DNA from: Acinetobacter silvestris
GTDB taxonomy: Bacteria > Pseudomonadota > Gammaproteobacteria > Pseudomonadales > Moraxellaceae
Assembly: GCF_002135235.1 (NCBI RefSeq)
Contig: NZ_NEGB01000005.1
Coordinates: forward strand, 186,001-250,000
Direction of reading: 5' to 3'
Length of the DNA stretch: 64,000 bases
Under the pieces are notes generated by a model, which was given only the letters and a program-made list of their open reading frames with translations, had not been told where the DNA came from and did not search any database. Positions 16,697 to 27,001 of the stretch are shown in pieces. A program made the position numbers and the translations under genes. Positions within the stretch are counted from its first letter, which is position 1. The number at the start of each line of letters is the position of its first letter.

Positions 16697-17905
16697 TTAG
16701 TTTAATCCTAATTTTTCAGCCACATAATCAGCATCTTTATCACCACGACCAGATAAATTCACAACAATATTAATATATTTTGACATCTTAGGCGCTTCAC
16801 GTAAAGCCCACGCGACTGCATGTGAACTCTCTAAAGCCGGCACGATTCCTTCTACACGGGACAAAATCATAAAGGCATCTAAACATTCTTGATCCGTTGC
16901 CGTTGAATACTCCACACGCCCCAAATCTTTTAAGAAGCTGTGTTGTGGCCCCACTCCTGGATAATCCAAGCCAGATGCAATCGAATGCACAGGCAATGGC
17001 TCCCCCTGCTCATCCTCAAGCACATAACATGCCATACCATGCAGTTGGCTTGGCTTGCCTAAGGTTAAGGTAGCTGAGTGCATATCTGTATCCAAACCAT
17101 GTCCTGCAGGTTCCACTCCCACAAGTTTCACATCAGCTTCATTTAAAAAAGCAGTGAAAGCACCTATGGCATTAGAACCACCACCCACACACGCCACAAT
17201 ATAATCAGGATGACGACTAAAGCGTGCATTACTCTGAATCTTGATTTCATCACCTATAATGGCTTGAAAATCACGAACCATTTTTGGGAAAGGATGTGGC
17301 CCAACCACTGAGCCGATCGCATAAATAAAGTTTTGTGGGTCTTTCAAATATTCTTCAAATGCACTATCTACAGCATCTTTCAAGGTTGCTGTACCACGCG
17401 TTACTGAAACAAGTTTTGCACCCAAAATTTTCATTTTAACGACATTAGGATGCTCTTTTTCAATATCGACTTGTCCCATATGAATTTCACATGGAATCCC
17501 GACCAAAGCACACGCTGTCGCCAAAGCTACACCATGTTGCCCTGCACCAGTCTCCGCAATAACTTTACTTTTCCCCATATATTTAGCAAGTAAAGCTTCA
17601 CCTAAACAGTGATTAATTTTATGCGCACCCGTGTGATTTAAATCTTCGCGCTTTAAATAAATTTGCGCACCACCCAATTGATCAGATAATCGTTTTGCAT
17701 GGAATAATGGACTTGGACGACCAACATAGTTGGCAAATAAATCAGCCAACTCATCCTTAAACTCAGAGGTATGACGAATTTCTTCATAAGCAACATTAAT
17801 TTCATCCATCGCAATTTTTAAATGCGGCGGAATAAATTGGCCACCATATTCACCAAAAAAACCATCTTCATTCGGTAATGCAATACCATTAATTTGAAAA
17901 TCCAT
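16697..17905 (-). CDS. trpB: tryptophan synthase beta chain (stand-alone copy)
   Basis: A PLP enzyme of the TrpB family, 402 residues. Seen: [26 protein letters not shown] with the PLP lysine at residue 96, [11 protein letters not shown] with the catalytic Glu, the phosphate loop GGGSNA, and LESSHAVA. TrpB condenses indole and serine, normally in complex with TrpA. No trpA or other trp gene is nearby; instead it is the last gene of a group with a MoxR ATPase and a VWA protein. KINH replaces the more usual KINN. The start at 17905 has GGGGAA upstream, which the longer frame to 17929 does not. It could be the main TrpB or a paralogue. Confidence 0.9.
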   Translation of the reverse strand: MDFQINGIALPNEDGFFGEYGGQFIPPHLKIAMDEINVAYEEIRHTSEFKDELADLFANYVGRPSPLFHAKRLSDQLGGAQIYLKREDLNHTGAHKINHCLGEALLAKYMGKSKVIAETGAGQHGVALATACALVGIPCEIHMGQVDIEKEHPNVVKMKILGAKLVSVTRGTATLKDAVDSAFEEYLKDPQNFIYAIGSVVGPHPFPKMVRDFQAIIGDEIKIQSNARFSRHPDYIVACVGGGSNAIGAFTAFLNEADVKLVGVEPAGHGLDTDMHSATLTLGKPSQLHGMACYVLEDEQGEPLPVHSIASGLDYPGVGPQHSFLKDLGRVEYSTATDQECLDAFMILSRVEGIVPALESSHAVAWALREAPKMSKYINIVVNLSGRGDKDADYVAEKLGLN

Positions 17906-17943
17906 TTCAATTCCCCATGCTAAAACCAATGTATTGGTTAAGT

Positions 17944-19131
17944 TTATCTCGCTAAATATTTAGTCATATCTTCAATGCCTTTTAAGGTCATTGGAAACAT
18001 ATGATCTTCAAAAGTTTGTTTAATTAAACCGATGGTTTGCGTGTAATGCCAATAATTTTGTTCTTCAGGATTAAGCCACGCTGTTTTTTCAAAGTGATTC
18101 CGCAAACGATGCAACCAAACCTCACCCGCCTCATCATTCATATACTCAACTGAACCACCAACTGATTTCAGCTCATAAGGTGCCATACTCGCATCACCTA
18201 CAACGATGACACGGTAGTCTTTACCATAAGTATTGAGCAAATCCCAAGTATTCATTTTAGAGGATGAACGACGGTGATTATCTTTCCAAACATAATCATA
18301 CAAACAATTATGGAAATAAAAATAATCTAGAGTTTTAAATTCAGTCTTCGCTGCACTAAATAGTTTTTCGCATTGCGCAATATGTGAATCCATCGATCCC
18401 CCCACATCAAATAACATTAGCACTTTAATACGATTACGACGTTCAGGCACCATCTGTACATTTAAAATGCCTTGCTTTGCTGTTTCATAAATCGTGCTAT
18501 TGATATCCAGTTCTTCAGCTGCACCCTGACGGGCAAACTTACGCAAACGACGTAATGCCATTTGCATTTGTCGAGTACCCAAAATTTGATCATCATCTAA
18601 ATTTTGGTATTTACGCTGCTCCCAAACCTTGACTGCAGAACGTTTACGCCCCGGCCCACCAATACGGACACCTTCAGGATGATCTCCGAAAGCACCAAAA
18701 GGTGAAGTTCCGCCTGTACCAATCATGCGATTGCCGCCTTGATGCTTTTTATGTTGTTCGCGTAACCGCTCTTCCAACATTTTCATCAATTCTTCAAGTG
18801 AACCTGCTTTCTTTAATTCTTCACGCTGTTCAGGTGTTAAATGCTTTTCTAGCAGTTCTAAATCAAACCAATCTTTCGGAAGACCTTGAACTTTATTCAA
18901 CAATTCATCTAAATCGAAAGTATGAATACCTTCAAAATAGTCTTTCATCGCACGGTCAAATTTATCAAAGAATCTTTCATCTTTAACCATGACGGTTTTT
19001 ACAAGCTGATAAAAATCTTCTTGATCTGCAAACACTAAGCCCGCACTAATCGCCTGATTTAAATCAATCAATTCACGAGTCGATACGGGTACACCGTATT
19101 TTCTGAGCGTATAAAATAATCGCACAAACAT
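17944..19131 (-). CDS. CoxE-like VWA-domain protein
   Basis: A 395-residue protein. The N-terminal half is helical ([21 protein letters not shown] region). The C-terminal half is a von Willebrand A fold with the metal site [12 protein letters not shown] and [12 protein letters not shown]. CoxE/YehL-type VWA proteins work with MoxR AAA+ ATPases in maturation of metalloenzymes or protein complexes. The MoxR gene lies 14 bases upstream, so the pair is a standard MoxR-VWA module. The client is unknown. The trpB start lies 38 bases downstream on the same strand. Confidence 0.88.
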   Translation of the reverse strand: MFVRLFYTLRKYGVPVSTRELIDLNQAISAGLVFADQEDFYQLVKTVMVKDERFFDKFDRAMKDYFEGIHTFDLDELLNKVQGLPKDWFDLELLEKHLTPEQREELKKAGSLEELMKMLEERLREQHKKHQGGNRMIGTGGTSPFGAFGDHPEGVRIGGPGRKRSAVKVWEQRKYQNLDDDQILGTRQMQMALRRLRKFARQGAAEELDINSTIYETAKQGILNVQMVPERRNRIKVLMLFDVGGSMDSHIAQCEKLFSAAKTEFKTLDYFYFHNCLYDYVWKDNHRRSSSKMNTWDLLNTYGKDYRVIVVGDASMAPYELKSVGGSVEYMNDEAGEVWLHRLRNHFEKTAWLNPEEQNYWHYTQTIGLIKQTFEDHMFPMTLKGIEDMTKYLAR

Positions 19132-19145
19132 TTGGCGATTACCTC

Positions 19146-19997
19146 TTAGCGACGTGACATAAAGGCTAAACGTTCTAACAGTTGCACATCTTGTTCATTT
19201 TTAATGAGTGCGCCATAAAGCGGTGGAATAGCTTTAGATTTATCATGATTACGCAAAACATCTTCAGGCATATCATCCGCCATCAATAAACTTAACCAGT
19301 CAATCAACTCAGAGGTTGATGGTGGTTTCTTTAAACCCGGTATTTGACGGAGTTTAAAGAAAACCTGTAAAGCTTCACTGACCAAAGTAGAAGAAATTTT
19401 TGGGAAATGTACCGCAATGATTTCACGCATAGTGGCTTCATCAGGGAATTCAATATAATGAAAGAAACAACGGCGCAAAAAGGCATCTGGCAGTTCTTTC
19501 TCGTTATTCGATGTAATAATCACAATCGGACGCTGAGTTGCAGTAATGGTTTCGCCAGTTTCATAAACAAAAAATGACATTTTATCCAGTTCATGCAACA
19601 AGTCATTCGGGAACTCAATATCTGCTTTATCAATTTCATCAATTAATAAAACGCAGCGCTCCTCACTGGTAAATGCATCCCATAATTTACCAGGCTTGAT
19701 ATAATTTTTAATATCATAAACACGATCATCACCGAGTTGACTATCACGCAAACGTGATACTGCATCATACTCATACAAGCCTTGTTGTGCTTTGGTGGTT
19801 GATTTAATGTGCCATGTAATCAGTTTTAGACCTAAACTTTCTGCAACTTGTTCAGCAAGTAAAGTTTTTCCTGTCCCTGGCTCGCCTTTGATGAGCAATG
19901 GTTTTTGCAAGGCACGAGCAGCTTTTACAGCTAGTTTTAAACTATCAGTGGCAATGTACTGTGCTGTACCTGTAAATTGTTGAGAATTAACAGACAT
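19146..19997 (-). CDS. MoxR family AAA+ ATPase
   Basis: A 283-residue AAA+ ATPase. Walker A is GEPGTGKT at about residues 37-44, Walker B is VLLIDEIDKAD, and sensor 1 and the arginine region are IITSNNEKELPDAFLRRC. It lacks other domains and is cytoplasmic. It is paired with the CoxE-like VWA protein downstream, the usual chaperone partnership of this family. AAGG precedes the start. Confidence 0.93.
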   Translation of the reverse strand: MSVNSQQFTGTAQYIATDSLKLAVKAARALQKPLLIKGEPGTGKTLLAEQVAESLGLKLITWHIKSTTKAQQGLYEYDAVSRLRDSQLGDDRVYDIKNYIKPGKLWDAFTSEERCVLLIDEIDKADIEFPNDLLHELDKMSFFVYETGETITATQRPIVIITSNNEKELPDAFLRRCFFHYIEFPDEATMREIIAVHFPKISSTLVSEALQVFFKLRQIPGLKKPPSTSELIDWLSLLMADDMPEDVLRNHDKSKAIPPLYGALIKNEQDVQLLERLAFMSRR

Positions 19998-20017
19998 AAT
20001 TAACCTTTATTTTTTCT

Positions 20018-20434
20018 TTAAAGTGGTGAAATATTTTTTACTGGAGCGCTATTAGTGACCATATTTTTATTGATTTTGTATTTTGACCACAAATAACCAG
20101 TAATTAAACCGAGCCCAATAACAAAAGTGATAAGTGCTGAGTTTGACCAAATCAATGGCGTATCTTTAGTTAAAATACCAAAAAGTAGACCAAAAATTGC
20201 AGGAGCAACCTCAGAGTTTGGTCCTTCAGAAATGGTTGGGGTTGCGATTACCGCAAATACAATAATCCATGTAATACCACCAAACGGTGCTGGCAAACGT
20301 TTTGAAATGGCATACCAACACCATAGAATAATCAATACACCAAGAACATAGACCGTAATGGCGATACTATCTTCAGGAATTGAATCTAGTAATGCGAATA
20401 AATTTGTCCATATTCCTGATTGATCTTCACGCAC
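20018..20434 (-). CDS. multi-pass membrane protein, unknown
   Basis: A protein of about 138 residues with four hydrophobic segments ([46 protein letters not shown] and [17 protein letters not shown]). I placed the start at the GTG at 20434, which overlaps the end of ycgL and has AGAGGG upstream. The alternative ATG at 20461 lies deeper inside ycgL. The overlap suggests translational coupling. It ends 20 bases before moxR, so it may belong functionally to the MoxR/VWA module. Family not recognised. Confidence 0.65.
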   Translation of the reverse strand: MREDQSGIWTNLFALLDSIPEDSIAITVYVLGVLIILWCWYAISKRLPAPFGGITWIIVFAVIATPTISEGPNSEVAPAIFGLLFGILTKDTPLIWSNSALITFVIGLGLITGYLWSKYKINKNMVTNSAPVKNISPL

Positions 20435-20732
20435 CGCGTAATCCCTCTGGTTCAACCGCATTTGGATTAATTAACCCTTCAGGCGGCACTTGAATAAAGA
20501 AGCCTTTGGTTTGTAATGAATCAATCACATGCAATACGTTCACACGTGCTAATTTTTTTGATTCACTGAGCTCTAAATGCATGACGAAAGTCGCACGACC
20601 AAAAGCAGACCGCAAAGCTTCAGATAAAACAGCTAAAGGATCAACGCCCTCTTCTTCATGAGGATGGTTTGGACGAGCCACATAAAGATACATTTCATCT
20701 TTTTTGCTCGATTTATAAATATCACAATGCAT
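20427..20732 (-). CDS. YcgL domain protein
   Basis: A 101-residue cytoplasmic protein matching the YcgL family: [18 protein letters not shown] at the start, the [15 protein letters not shown] helix, and a C-terminal [15 protein letters not shown]. The biochemical function is not established. It appears to lead the operon of membrane protein, moxR, VWA gene and trpB. About 140 bases separate it from rnd, which ends upstream on the same strand. Confidence 0.88.
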   Translation of the reverse strand: MHCDIYKSSKKDEMYLYVARPNHPHEEEGVDPLAVLSEALRSAFGRATFVMHLELSESKKLARVNVLHVIDSLQTKGFFIQVPPEGLINPNAVEPEGLRGA

Positions 20733-20873
20733 TTTTTTTCAACAGCGCTTACTAAACTCAGGTCACAGCATACATGAAAAAAACGACAGATACATTAGCC
20801 TTTGTTAACGCATCAGTCGTATTTCTAAGCCAACCGCTACAACTTTAAACAGTTTTTAAAAATATCAATTGAC

Positions 20874-22016
20874 TTACTCAATGACTGTCATTTGAGTAGA
20901 AAGATATTCTTTATCTTTATTGAGCAATTCAAGCAAAGGTCGTGTGAGAATCTCATAACGCCAACCCAATAAATAGCGTGGTAAATCTTGCTCATCCGCT
21001 TGAAAAACCACATGCTGATACAATGAATTTAACCATTTTTTACGCATTAGCACTTCTTTAGGTACTTGATATTCCTGAACAGCCAAATCAATAAATGCAT
21101 CAACGGCTTGCGTTACGCCCTTAGAAGAGTGCCGAATAGGTCTTGCCATCCGTAAAGGCCATTCTCCACTTTCAGGTAGAAATTTAAGTAGATCTAAAAT
21201 TGTTTTGCCATGCTCACGTACAACATTGGGACGAATGTCTTTAACTTGTGCTAACTGAAAATTATTTTTAGGATTTTTTTCCACCAAATCATAGATGGTT
21301 GAATTCTTGAGCAGAAAACTACGCGGTTGATTCAGCGCTTTGACCATTTCTTCTCGCCATACCATCAATTGCTGTAATTGCATCAATTGCTTACGTGAAT
21401 GACGATAGTTACCGATATCCATATACAACTTGTCTTTGGGTGTTTCGACTGAAATTTCATAGGTTAAACTTTTACAATCTTCCAACACACAATGATATAA
21501 CTGTTTTTCTTCTAATTCCGTTTTAAGCTTCTGTGCCAATTCTGTAATGTACAGTACATCATTGGCGGCATAACTCATTTGCTCAGCTGAAAGCGGACGT
21601 GCTAACCAATCTGAACGAGTCTGATCTTTATCAATATCGATATCGAGCATTTGTTTTAACGCATTTTGATAACTCACTTGCAGACCATGCCCTAGAAATG
21701 ACATCGCAACTTGAGTATCAAAGACATTATCTAAACTCGAATGATCTGCATAATGATAAATTAAATCAATATCTTCACTACATGCATGAAAAATATTTTG
21801 TTGTGCTTGAAAAATCTTTTTCCAAAAACCTGCCAAATCAAGTGCCGTCCCATCCAGAAGGAATACTTTTCCATCAACATTAATTTGAAAGACACCTAAT
21901 TTTGGCCAAAAAGTATCGACTTTAATAAATTCTGTGTCTAAGCCATAAATTGAGCTTTGCTTCATGTGTTGCAACACATTTTCAAGGTCAGACTGTTGAT
22001 TGATAAATTGGAACAT
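20874..22016 (-). CDS. rnd: ribonuclease D
   Basis: RNase D is a 3'-5' exoribonuclease that trims tRNA and other RNA ends. The DEDD exonuclease domain is visible: YGLDTEFIKVDTFWPKLG (Exo I D-x-E), FHACSEDIDLIYHY (Exo II) and YAANDVLYI (Exo III). An HRDC region follows (about residues 210-290). The length of about 380 residues agrees with the family. I chose the ATG at 22016; the frame can be extended to a TTG at 22031, and neither has a good ribosome-binding site. The 260 bases upstream are very AT-rich and hold only the recR terminator. Confidence 0.93.
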   Translation of the reverse strand: MFQFINQQSDLENVLQHMKQSSIYGLDTEFIKVDTFWPKLGVFQINVDGKVFLLDGTALDLAGFWKKIFQAQQNIFHACSEDIDLIYHYADHSSLDNVFDTQVAMSFLGHGLQVSYQNALKQMLDIDIDKDQTRSDWLARPLSAEQMSYAANDVLYITELAQKLKTELEEKQLYHCVLEDCKSLTYEISVETPKDKLYMDIGNYRHSRKQLMQLQQLMVWREEMVKALNQPRSFLLKNSTIYDLVEKNPKNNFQLAQVKDIRPNVVREHGKTILDLLKFLPESGEWPLRMARPIRHSSKGVTQAVDAFIDLAVQEYQVPKEVLMRKKWLNSLYQHVVFQADEQDLPRYLLGWRYEILTRPLLELLNKDKEYLSTQMTVIE

Positions 22017-22273
22017 GTTTATACGATTCAAACGACTACATTCAAATATAAATTATACGTTACTTTCATCTATAAATATTAAATATAAACGTTTCAATCA
22101 ATCTCCTCACAAAAGCTTTTATTTTTTAAATTAATCTTTTTTACTATTTCTATTTTTTCATTTTAATAAATACAATTATCGACTCATTCAAAATTAAATA
22201 ACTATTTATTTTTCAAAATCTTAATCTAATTTCTAAAAAAGAAAACCACCAAATTAAACATCAGCTACAGTTA

Positions 22274-22297
22274 AAATAAGCACAAGTGTGCTTATTT
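22274..22297 (-). terminator. recR: recR terminator overlapping the stop codon
   Basis: A 10-bp stem (AAATAAGCAC with GTGCTTATTT) and a 4-base loop. The recR TAA (22292-22294) lies inside one arm. A short T-rich run follows on the minus strand. Confidence 0.7.
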
Positions 22298-22888
22298 CAT
22301 CCGCATTCGATTATGTACAGCCTGACTTAAAGTATGACTATCGACATACTCCAACTCTCCGCCTTGCGGCACACCTTGCGCAATTCGAGTCATTTGAATC
22401 GACAAATGTTTGGTTGCTTCAACCAAATAATGGGCTGTCGCCTGACCTTCAACTGTGGCATTGGTAGCTAAAATGACTTCTTCAACACTACCTTGAGCCA
22501 AGCGCTGAATTAAATAAGGGATACCTATTTCTTCAGGTCCAATTCCATCCAAAGGTGATAAATGACCACCTAGTACGTGATATTTCCCTCGAAAACTACC
22601 ACTTTGCTCAATCGCCATAACATCTGCTGGTGACTCAACTACACATAATAAATGATCATCACGCTCTGTTGATATGCAAATATCACACACTTCATTTTCA
22701 GTTAAAGAATGACACATCGTGCATTCATGAATATAAGAAGTCGCTTCGTTTAACGCATGCGCCAAACCAATTGCACCTTCTCTATTTTTCATGATCATAT
22801 GTAAAGCCATGCGCTGAGCCGATTTCGGCCCTACGCTTGGCAATATTCTTAACGCTTGAACAAGTTGATCAAAACGATCACTAAACAC
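22292..22888 (-). CDS. recR: recombination mediator RecR
   Basis: RecR works with RecF and RecO to load RecA at gapped DNA. At 198 residues it is the family's usual size. Seen: a helix-hairpin-helix region LRILPSVGPKSAQRMALH, a four-Cys zinc finger CTMCHSLTENEVCDIC, and a Toprim domain (LLCVVESPADVMAIEQSG) with GVPQGGELEYVD at the C-terminus. It follows ebfC by 29 bases in the conserved ebfC-recR order. Confidence 0.97.
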   Translation of the reverse strand: MFSDRFDQLVQALRILPSVGPKSAQRMALHMIMKNREGAIGLAHALNEATSYIHECTMCHSLTENEVCDICISTERDDHLLCVVESPADVMAIEQSGSFRGKYHVLGGHLSPLDGIGPEEIGIPYLIQRLAQGSVEEVILATNATVEGQATAHYLVEATKHLSIQMTRIAQGVPQGGELEYVDSHTLSQAVHNRMRMK

Positions 22889-22917
22889 AAATCGTATCCT
22901 TAGAATATTTTAGTGGC

Positions 22918-23247
22918 TTAAAATAAACCTGAAAGACCTGGCGGTAAGCCCATACCAGATTTAGCACCGTTCAATTTCTCTTCTGAAATAACTTCAACTT
23001 GACGTGCAGCATCATTCATTGCAGCAGCAATTAAGTCTTCAATCATATCTGCATCATCTTGAAGTAATTCAGGATTAATCTCGATACGTTTAACTACATT
23101 ACGACATGTCATAGTCACTTTAACTAAACCGCCACCCGCTTCTGCATGTACCTCAGTTTGAGCCAGTTCTTCTTTGGCTTTTTTAACATTGCTTTCCATG
23201 TCTTTTTGCATGCGCTGAGCTTGCTGCATGAGCATATTAATGTTCAT
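22918..23247 (-). CDS. YbaB/EbfC nucleoid-associated protein
   Basis: A 109-residue DNA-binding protein of the YbaB/EbfC family: [24 protein letters not shown] helix, [16 protein letters not shown] strand region and [18 protein letters not shown] helix. It forms dimers that bind DNA with low specificity. Its position immediately before recR is conserved in many bacteria. Confidence 0.93.
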   Translation of the reverse strand: MNINMLMQQAQRMQKDMESNVKKAKEELAQTEVHAEAGGGLVKVTMTCRNVVKRIEINPELLQDDADMIEDLIAAAMNDAARQVEVISEEKLNGAKSGMGLPPGLSGLF

Positions 23248-23286
23248 AAAATTCTCCGAACAAAATCAATTTTCAATCAAAATATT

Positions 23287-24474
23287 TTAAAGTAAATCTA
23301 AGCCGCGTTTGATATCAGCAATAATATCATCCACATCTTCCAAGCCCACAGATAAGCGAATAAGTCCTTCGCCAATACCCGCTGCAAGTTTTGCTTCCGC
23401 AGATAGTTTACCGTGAGTTGTGGTCGCTGGGTGAGTAATTGTCGATTTTACATCGCCTAAATTACCTGTAATTGATATAAATTTTGTATTATCAATCACT
23501 TTCCAAGCACTTTCACGCTCACCTTTGACCTCAAAAGCAACAATACCACCGAAACCCGTTTGTTGTTTTGCTGCCAATGCATGACCAATGTGATCGACTA
23601 AACCTGCAAAATACACTTTTTTAACCTGTGGATGTGTATTCAACCATTCCGCTATTTTTTGCGCACTACTTGAATGTGCTTTCATACGTAAACTTAAAGT
23701 TTCTAAACCTTTTAAGAATACCCACGCATTAAATGGACTCATTGATGGTCCAGTCGTACGTACATAAGCAAAAACTTCTTCAAGCAGTTTGTGATTTCCA
23801 ACGACCGCACCACCTAAAGCTCGCCCCTGACCATCTAAATATTTAGTGGCTGAATACACCACAAGGTCAGCACCCAATTTTAGTGGTTGTTGTAATATAG
23901 GCGTACAAAAACTGTTATCTATCGCCAACAATGCATCATTTGCATGCGCGAGATCAGCTAATGCTTGGATATCTGCAATTTCAGCCAATGGATTAGATGG
24001 TGACTCAACAAACAGTAATTTTGTTTCAGGACGTACTGCATTTTTCCATGCATCTAAATCAGTTAAATCGACAAAATCAACTGCGACACCAAACTTCACC
24101 ACATATTTTTCGAACAAGGAAACGGTTGAACCAAAGACAGCACGTGAACAAATGACATGATCACCTGTTTTTAAAAATGACATTGCTACAGCCATAATCG
24201 CAGCCATACCAGAACTCGTCGCAACAGCACGCTCACCACCTTCTAATGCTGCTAGGCGCTTTTCAAACATGGCAACGGTAGGATTGGTAAAACGAGAGTA
24301 AATATTACCAGACTCAGCACCAGAGAACTTAGCAGCTGCTTCTGCTGCATTTTCATAAACAAAAGATGAGGTGAGGTAAATTGGCTCACTATGCTCACCT
24401 TCAAAACTGCGGGTATGACCAGTGCGAATTGCCAAAGTATCAAGTTGATATTCGATGTCGTCTTGTTGGCTCAT
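23287..24474 (-). CDS. metZ: O-succinylhomoserine sulfhydrylase
   Basis: A 395-residue Cys/Met-metabolism PLP enzyme. Seen: SRFTNPTVAMFEKRLAALEGG, the substrate/PLP motif ATSSGMAAIMA, and the PLP lysine in YSATKYLDGQGR. The DYSATK-like region and length agree with MetZ, which makes homocysteine directly from O-succinylhomoserine and sulfide. Cystathionine gamma-synthase is the close alternative. It diverges from the PhaC-like hydrolase gene. Confidence 0.88.
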   Translation of the reverse strand: MSQQDDIEYQLDTLAIRTGHTRSFEGEHSEPIYLTSSFVYENAAEAAAKFSGAESGNIYSRFTNPTVAMFEKRLAALEGGERAVATSSGMAAIMAVAMSFLKTGDHVICSRAVFGSTVSLFEKYVVKFGVAVDFVDLTDLDAWKNAVRPETKLLFVESPSNPLAEIADIQALADLAHANDALLAIDNSFCTPILQQPLKLGADLVVYSATKYLDGQGRALGGAVVGNHKLLEEVFAYVRTTGPSMSPFNAWVFLKGLETLSLRMKAHSSSAQKIAEWLNTHPQVKKVYFAGLVDHIGHALAAKQQTGFGGIVAFEVKGERESAWKVIDNTKFISITGNLGDVKSTITHPATTTHGKLSAEAKLAAGIGEGLIRLSVGLEDVDDIIADIKRGLDLL

Positions 24475-24590
24475 TTTATTGCTCAGTCCGAAAACTGCCT
24501 TTGCGAAGAATTGCCAACATTTTGAGCGTCTAGTGTATTTAAGGTCAAGGTATAATGTAAAAATATCGCTTAGACTTCGAACAAACTTAC

Positions 24591-25706
24591 ATGAAAATGA
24601 GACTAAAATTGCGTATGGAACAACTCAAAAAGAAAGTACAGGATCGTTCTCTCAAATTTAAAAACCTTTCTACCCGTATTTTCAATGGGAAATCTCTGGT
24701 TCTCTCCCAAAGCACGCCCTATGAAGTCATTACAGAATATAAACAGGCACGTGTGCGCTATTACGCTGCATCTGAAAGAAAATATAAAGAACCCCTCGTT
24801 TTTGTTGCTCCACTGGCGATTAACATGGCCATTTATGATCTATATCCCTACCGCTCCTTAGTCAAATATTTCTGTGATCAAGGCTTTGATGTGTATTTGC
24901 TTGATTGGGGACAACTCAATTATAAAGATCGTTTTTTAAATTTTCTTAATTTCATTGATGAAGCCATTCCCTACTGTATCCATAAAATTAGAGAACACGC
25001 TCAGAGTGATCAGATTTCACTCCACGGTTGGAGCATGGCAGGAATTTTTGTACTTTTATATACCGCGCTCCATCAGCCCAATTATGTGAAAAACTTGATA
25101 GTATTAGGGAGCCCGATTGACAGTTATGCTTCTGGAAGTATTGGTAAACTATATCGCAAAATTAACTATTACTTATCCCAAAATAAAAAAATTAAACAAG
25201 CAATTTACTCCGGTCTTATTCCCAAACAATTTTTACATACCCCTGGTTTACTCAATGCGATTGGCTTTAAAGTTTTAGATCCAAAAGGATGGTATGAAGG
25301 TCATAAACAACTGTTACTCAATTTAGATGATCAACAATTACTCCATGAACATGCGACTTTAGGTAACTTTCTGAATCATATGGTGGATTACCCTGGTGGC
25401 GTAAACCAAGACATGCTCTTTAATATTTGGCTTCAGAATCCACTCAAGCAAGGTATGATTCAGTTAAAAGATAAAAAAATTGAGCTCAAAAAAATTGATT
25501 GTTCACTCTTGATTGGTGCAGGTCGCAGTGATCAAATGATCACGGCAGATGCAGTTAGGCCTTTAAGCGAATTGACAAATAGCCATGATGTCACGTTTAC
25601 TCTCATTCCAGGTGGACACTTAGGGCTGATGTCGAGCCAAAAAAGTGCCGATGAGTTTTGGCCAGTTCTGAGCGAATGGTTAGACCAGCGTTCAACCAAG
25701 TTGTAG
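24591..25706 (+). CDS. PhaC-like alpha/beta hydrolase with Ser nucleophile
   Basis: A 371-residue protein resembling the class III polyhydroxyalkanoate synthase subunit: VFVAPLAINMAIYDLYPYRSLV, FDVYLLDWGQ, LGSPIDSYASG, an Asp in GAGRSDQMI and a His in PGGHLGLMSS. The nucleophile elbow is HGWSMAG, with Ser where true PHA synthases have Cys (G-x-C-x-G). It may therefore be a depolymerase-like or acyl-transfer hydrolase rather than a polymerase. Several in-frame Met codons lie within the first ten residues and no strong ribosome-binding site selects one. A beta-hydroxyacid dehydrogenase gene follows by 37 bases. Confidence 0.78.
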   Translation: MKMRLKLRMEQLKKKVQDRSLKFKNLSTRIFNGKSLVLSQSTPYEVITEYKQARVRYYAASERKYKEPLVFVAPLAINMAIYDLYPYRSLVKYFCDQGFDVYLLDWGQLNYKDRFLNFLNFIDEAIPYCIHKIREHAQSDQISLHGWSMAGIFVLLYTALHQPNYVKNLIVLGSPIDSYASGSIGKLYRKINYYLSQNKKIKQAIYSGLIPKQFLHTPGLLNAIGFKVLDPKGWYEGHKQLLLNLDDQQLLHEHATLGNFLNHMVDYPGGVNQDMLFNIWLQNPLKQGMIQLKDKKIELKKIDCSLLIGAGRSDQMITADAVRPLSELTNSHDVTFTLIPGGHLGLMSSQKSADEFWPVLSEWLDQRSTKL

Positions 25707-25743
25707 ACATATTGCTACAATCATCAATATAGGAAAATCAATC

Positions 25744-26616
25744 ATGATTCAATCAGTTGCATTTATAGGCTTAGGCGCAATGGGTTACCGTATGGCGGCA
25801 CATTTACCTCAACATTTCGATACCGTTTATGTTTGGAATCGTAATTTTGAAAAAGCACAACAACATGCAACTGAGTTTGGAACTTTGGCAATTGAACTAC
25901 AAAATGCAGTACAAGCCGATATTATTTTTTCTTGTTTACCGACTAGCCAACAAGTTGATGAAATTCTTGCACAAGTTCAACTTAAGTCAGGTTCAATTTG
26001 GGTAGATTGTACTAGCGGTGTTCCCGAATCTGCGCGTGCACAATCCGAACAACTCTTACAACAAGGTGTTCGCTTTTTAGATGCACCTGTGAGCGGTCAA
26101 ACGATTGGGGCTGAAAATGCAACGTTAACCTTTATGGTGGGTGGCAATACTGAAGCTTTTGCTCAAGCCCTGCCTATTATGCAGACTATGGGAAAAATCA
26201 TTAAGCATGTGGGTGAGTCTGGTACTGGTTTTGCGGTTAAAGCAGTCAATAACATGATGATGGCGGTACATTTATGCGCAGCAGCAGAAGGATTTACCAC
26301 GTTAAAAGCACACGGCGTACATCTTCAGGAAGCACTTGATTGTATTAATGCATCGAGTGGTAAAAGTGGTGTAACCGAAACTGTACTACCACAACGTGTA
26401 TTCAACCGTAGCTTTCCTTTAACTTTTGCACTTCCATTACTGGCCAAAGATACTGGAATTGCTGTTGATTTAGTGCGTGAAGCTCGAATTTCCGCACCCG
26501 TTATTGGACTAACACAAAACTTAATTCAAGTTGCTAATGACTTAGCTGAACCCAATAGTGATTTTTCTACTGCAATAAAAATGTATGAATCATGGAGTAA
26601 AATTACATTAGAGTAA
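25744..26616 (+). CDS. 3-hydroxyisobutyrate dehydrogenase family oxidoreductase
   Basis: A 290-residue beta-hydroxyacid dehydrogenase. Seen: an N-terminal Rossmann motif [13 protein letters not shown], the substrate motif [16 protein letters not shown], and the catalytic Lys helix [13 protein letters not shown]. It reduces or oxidises a small beta-hydroxy acid with NAD(P). The exact acid (3-hydroxyisobutyrate, tartronate semialdehyde or other) is not decided by these motifs. It is likely co-transcribed with the PhaC-like gene. Confidence 0.88.
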   Translation: MIQSVAFIGLGAMGYRMAAHLPQHFDTVYVWNRNFEKAQQHATEFGTLAIELQNAVQADIIFSCLPTSQQVDEILAQVQLKSGSIWVDCTSGVPESARAQSEQLLQQGVRFLDAPVSGQTIGAENATLTFMVGGNTEAFAQALPIMQTMGKIIKHVGESGTGFAVKAVNNMMMAVHLCAAAEGFTTLKAHGVHLQEALDCINASSGKSGVTETVLPQRVFNRSFPLTFALPLLAKDTGIAVDLVREARISAPVIGLTQNLIQVANDLAEPNSDFSTAIKMYESWSKITLE

Positions 26617-26699
26617 TTTTTCAACATTGAATATCGCATAACACCCCATATAATTGATGTAATACCTAGACAATTTAAAGTGTCAATTGAAGGATTCTT

Positions 26700-26969
26700 A
26701 TGAAGAAGCGTTCTATCACAATTATTTCTATACTATCGATGTTTTTTGGCGCTCAAGTTTATGCAGCCGATGCTGCTCAAGAATGTCAAAAGCTACAAGA
26801 TGACTATAACGTAATCTATGCGTCTAAGGGATTTTGCTTTAAAGATCCTGATGCAAAAGCTAAATTTGGTAATGAAAACTGCTTTACCAGCAAACCTAAA
26901 TTTTCAGAAAAAGAGCAACAACGACTTGACGAAATCAAAGCGCGTCAAAAAGAATTGAACTGCAAATAA
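26700..26969 (+). CDS. small secreted YARHG-like protein
   Basis: An 89-residue protein with a signal peptide (about residues 1-22, ending GAQVYAAD) and a mature domain with NVIYASKGFCFKDPDAKAKFG and NENCF. This resembles the YARHG motif found in cell-envelope proteins. Four Cys in the mature part could form disulfides. AAGGATTCTT precedes the start. The function is unknown. Confidence 0.75.
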   Translation: MKKRSITIISILSMFFGAQVYAADAAQECQKLQDDYNVIYASKGFCFKDPDAKAKFGNENCFTSKPKFSEKEQQRLDEIKARQKELNCK

Positions 26970-27001
26970 TGACTTTAAACACCATCAAGGAACTCAGTAC
27001 A

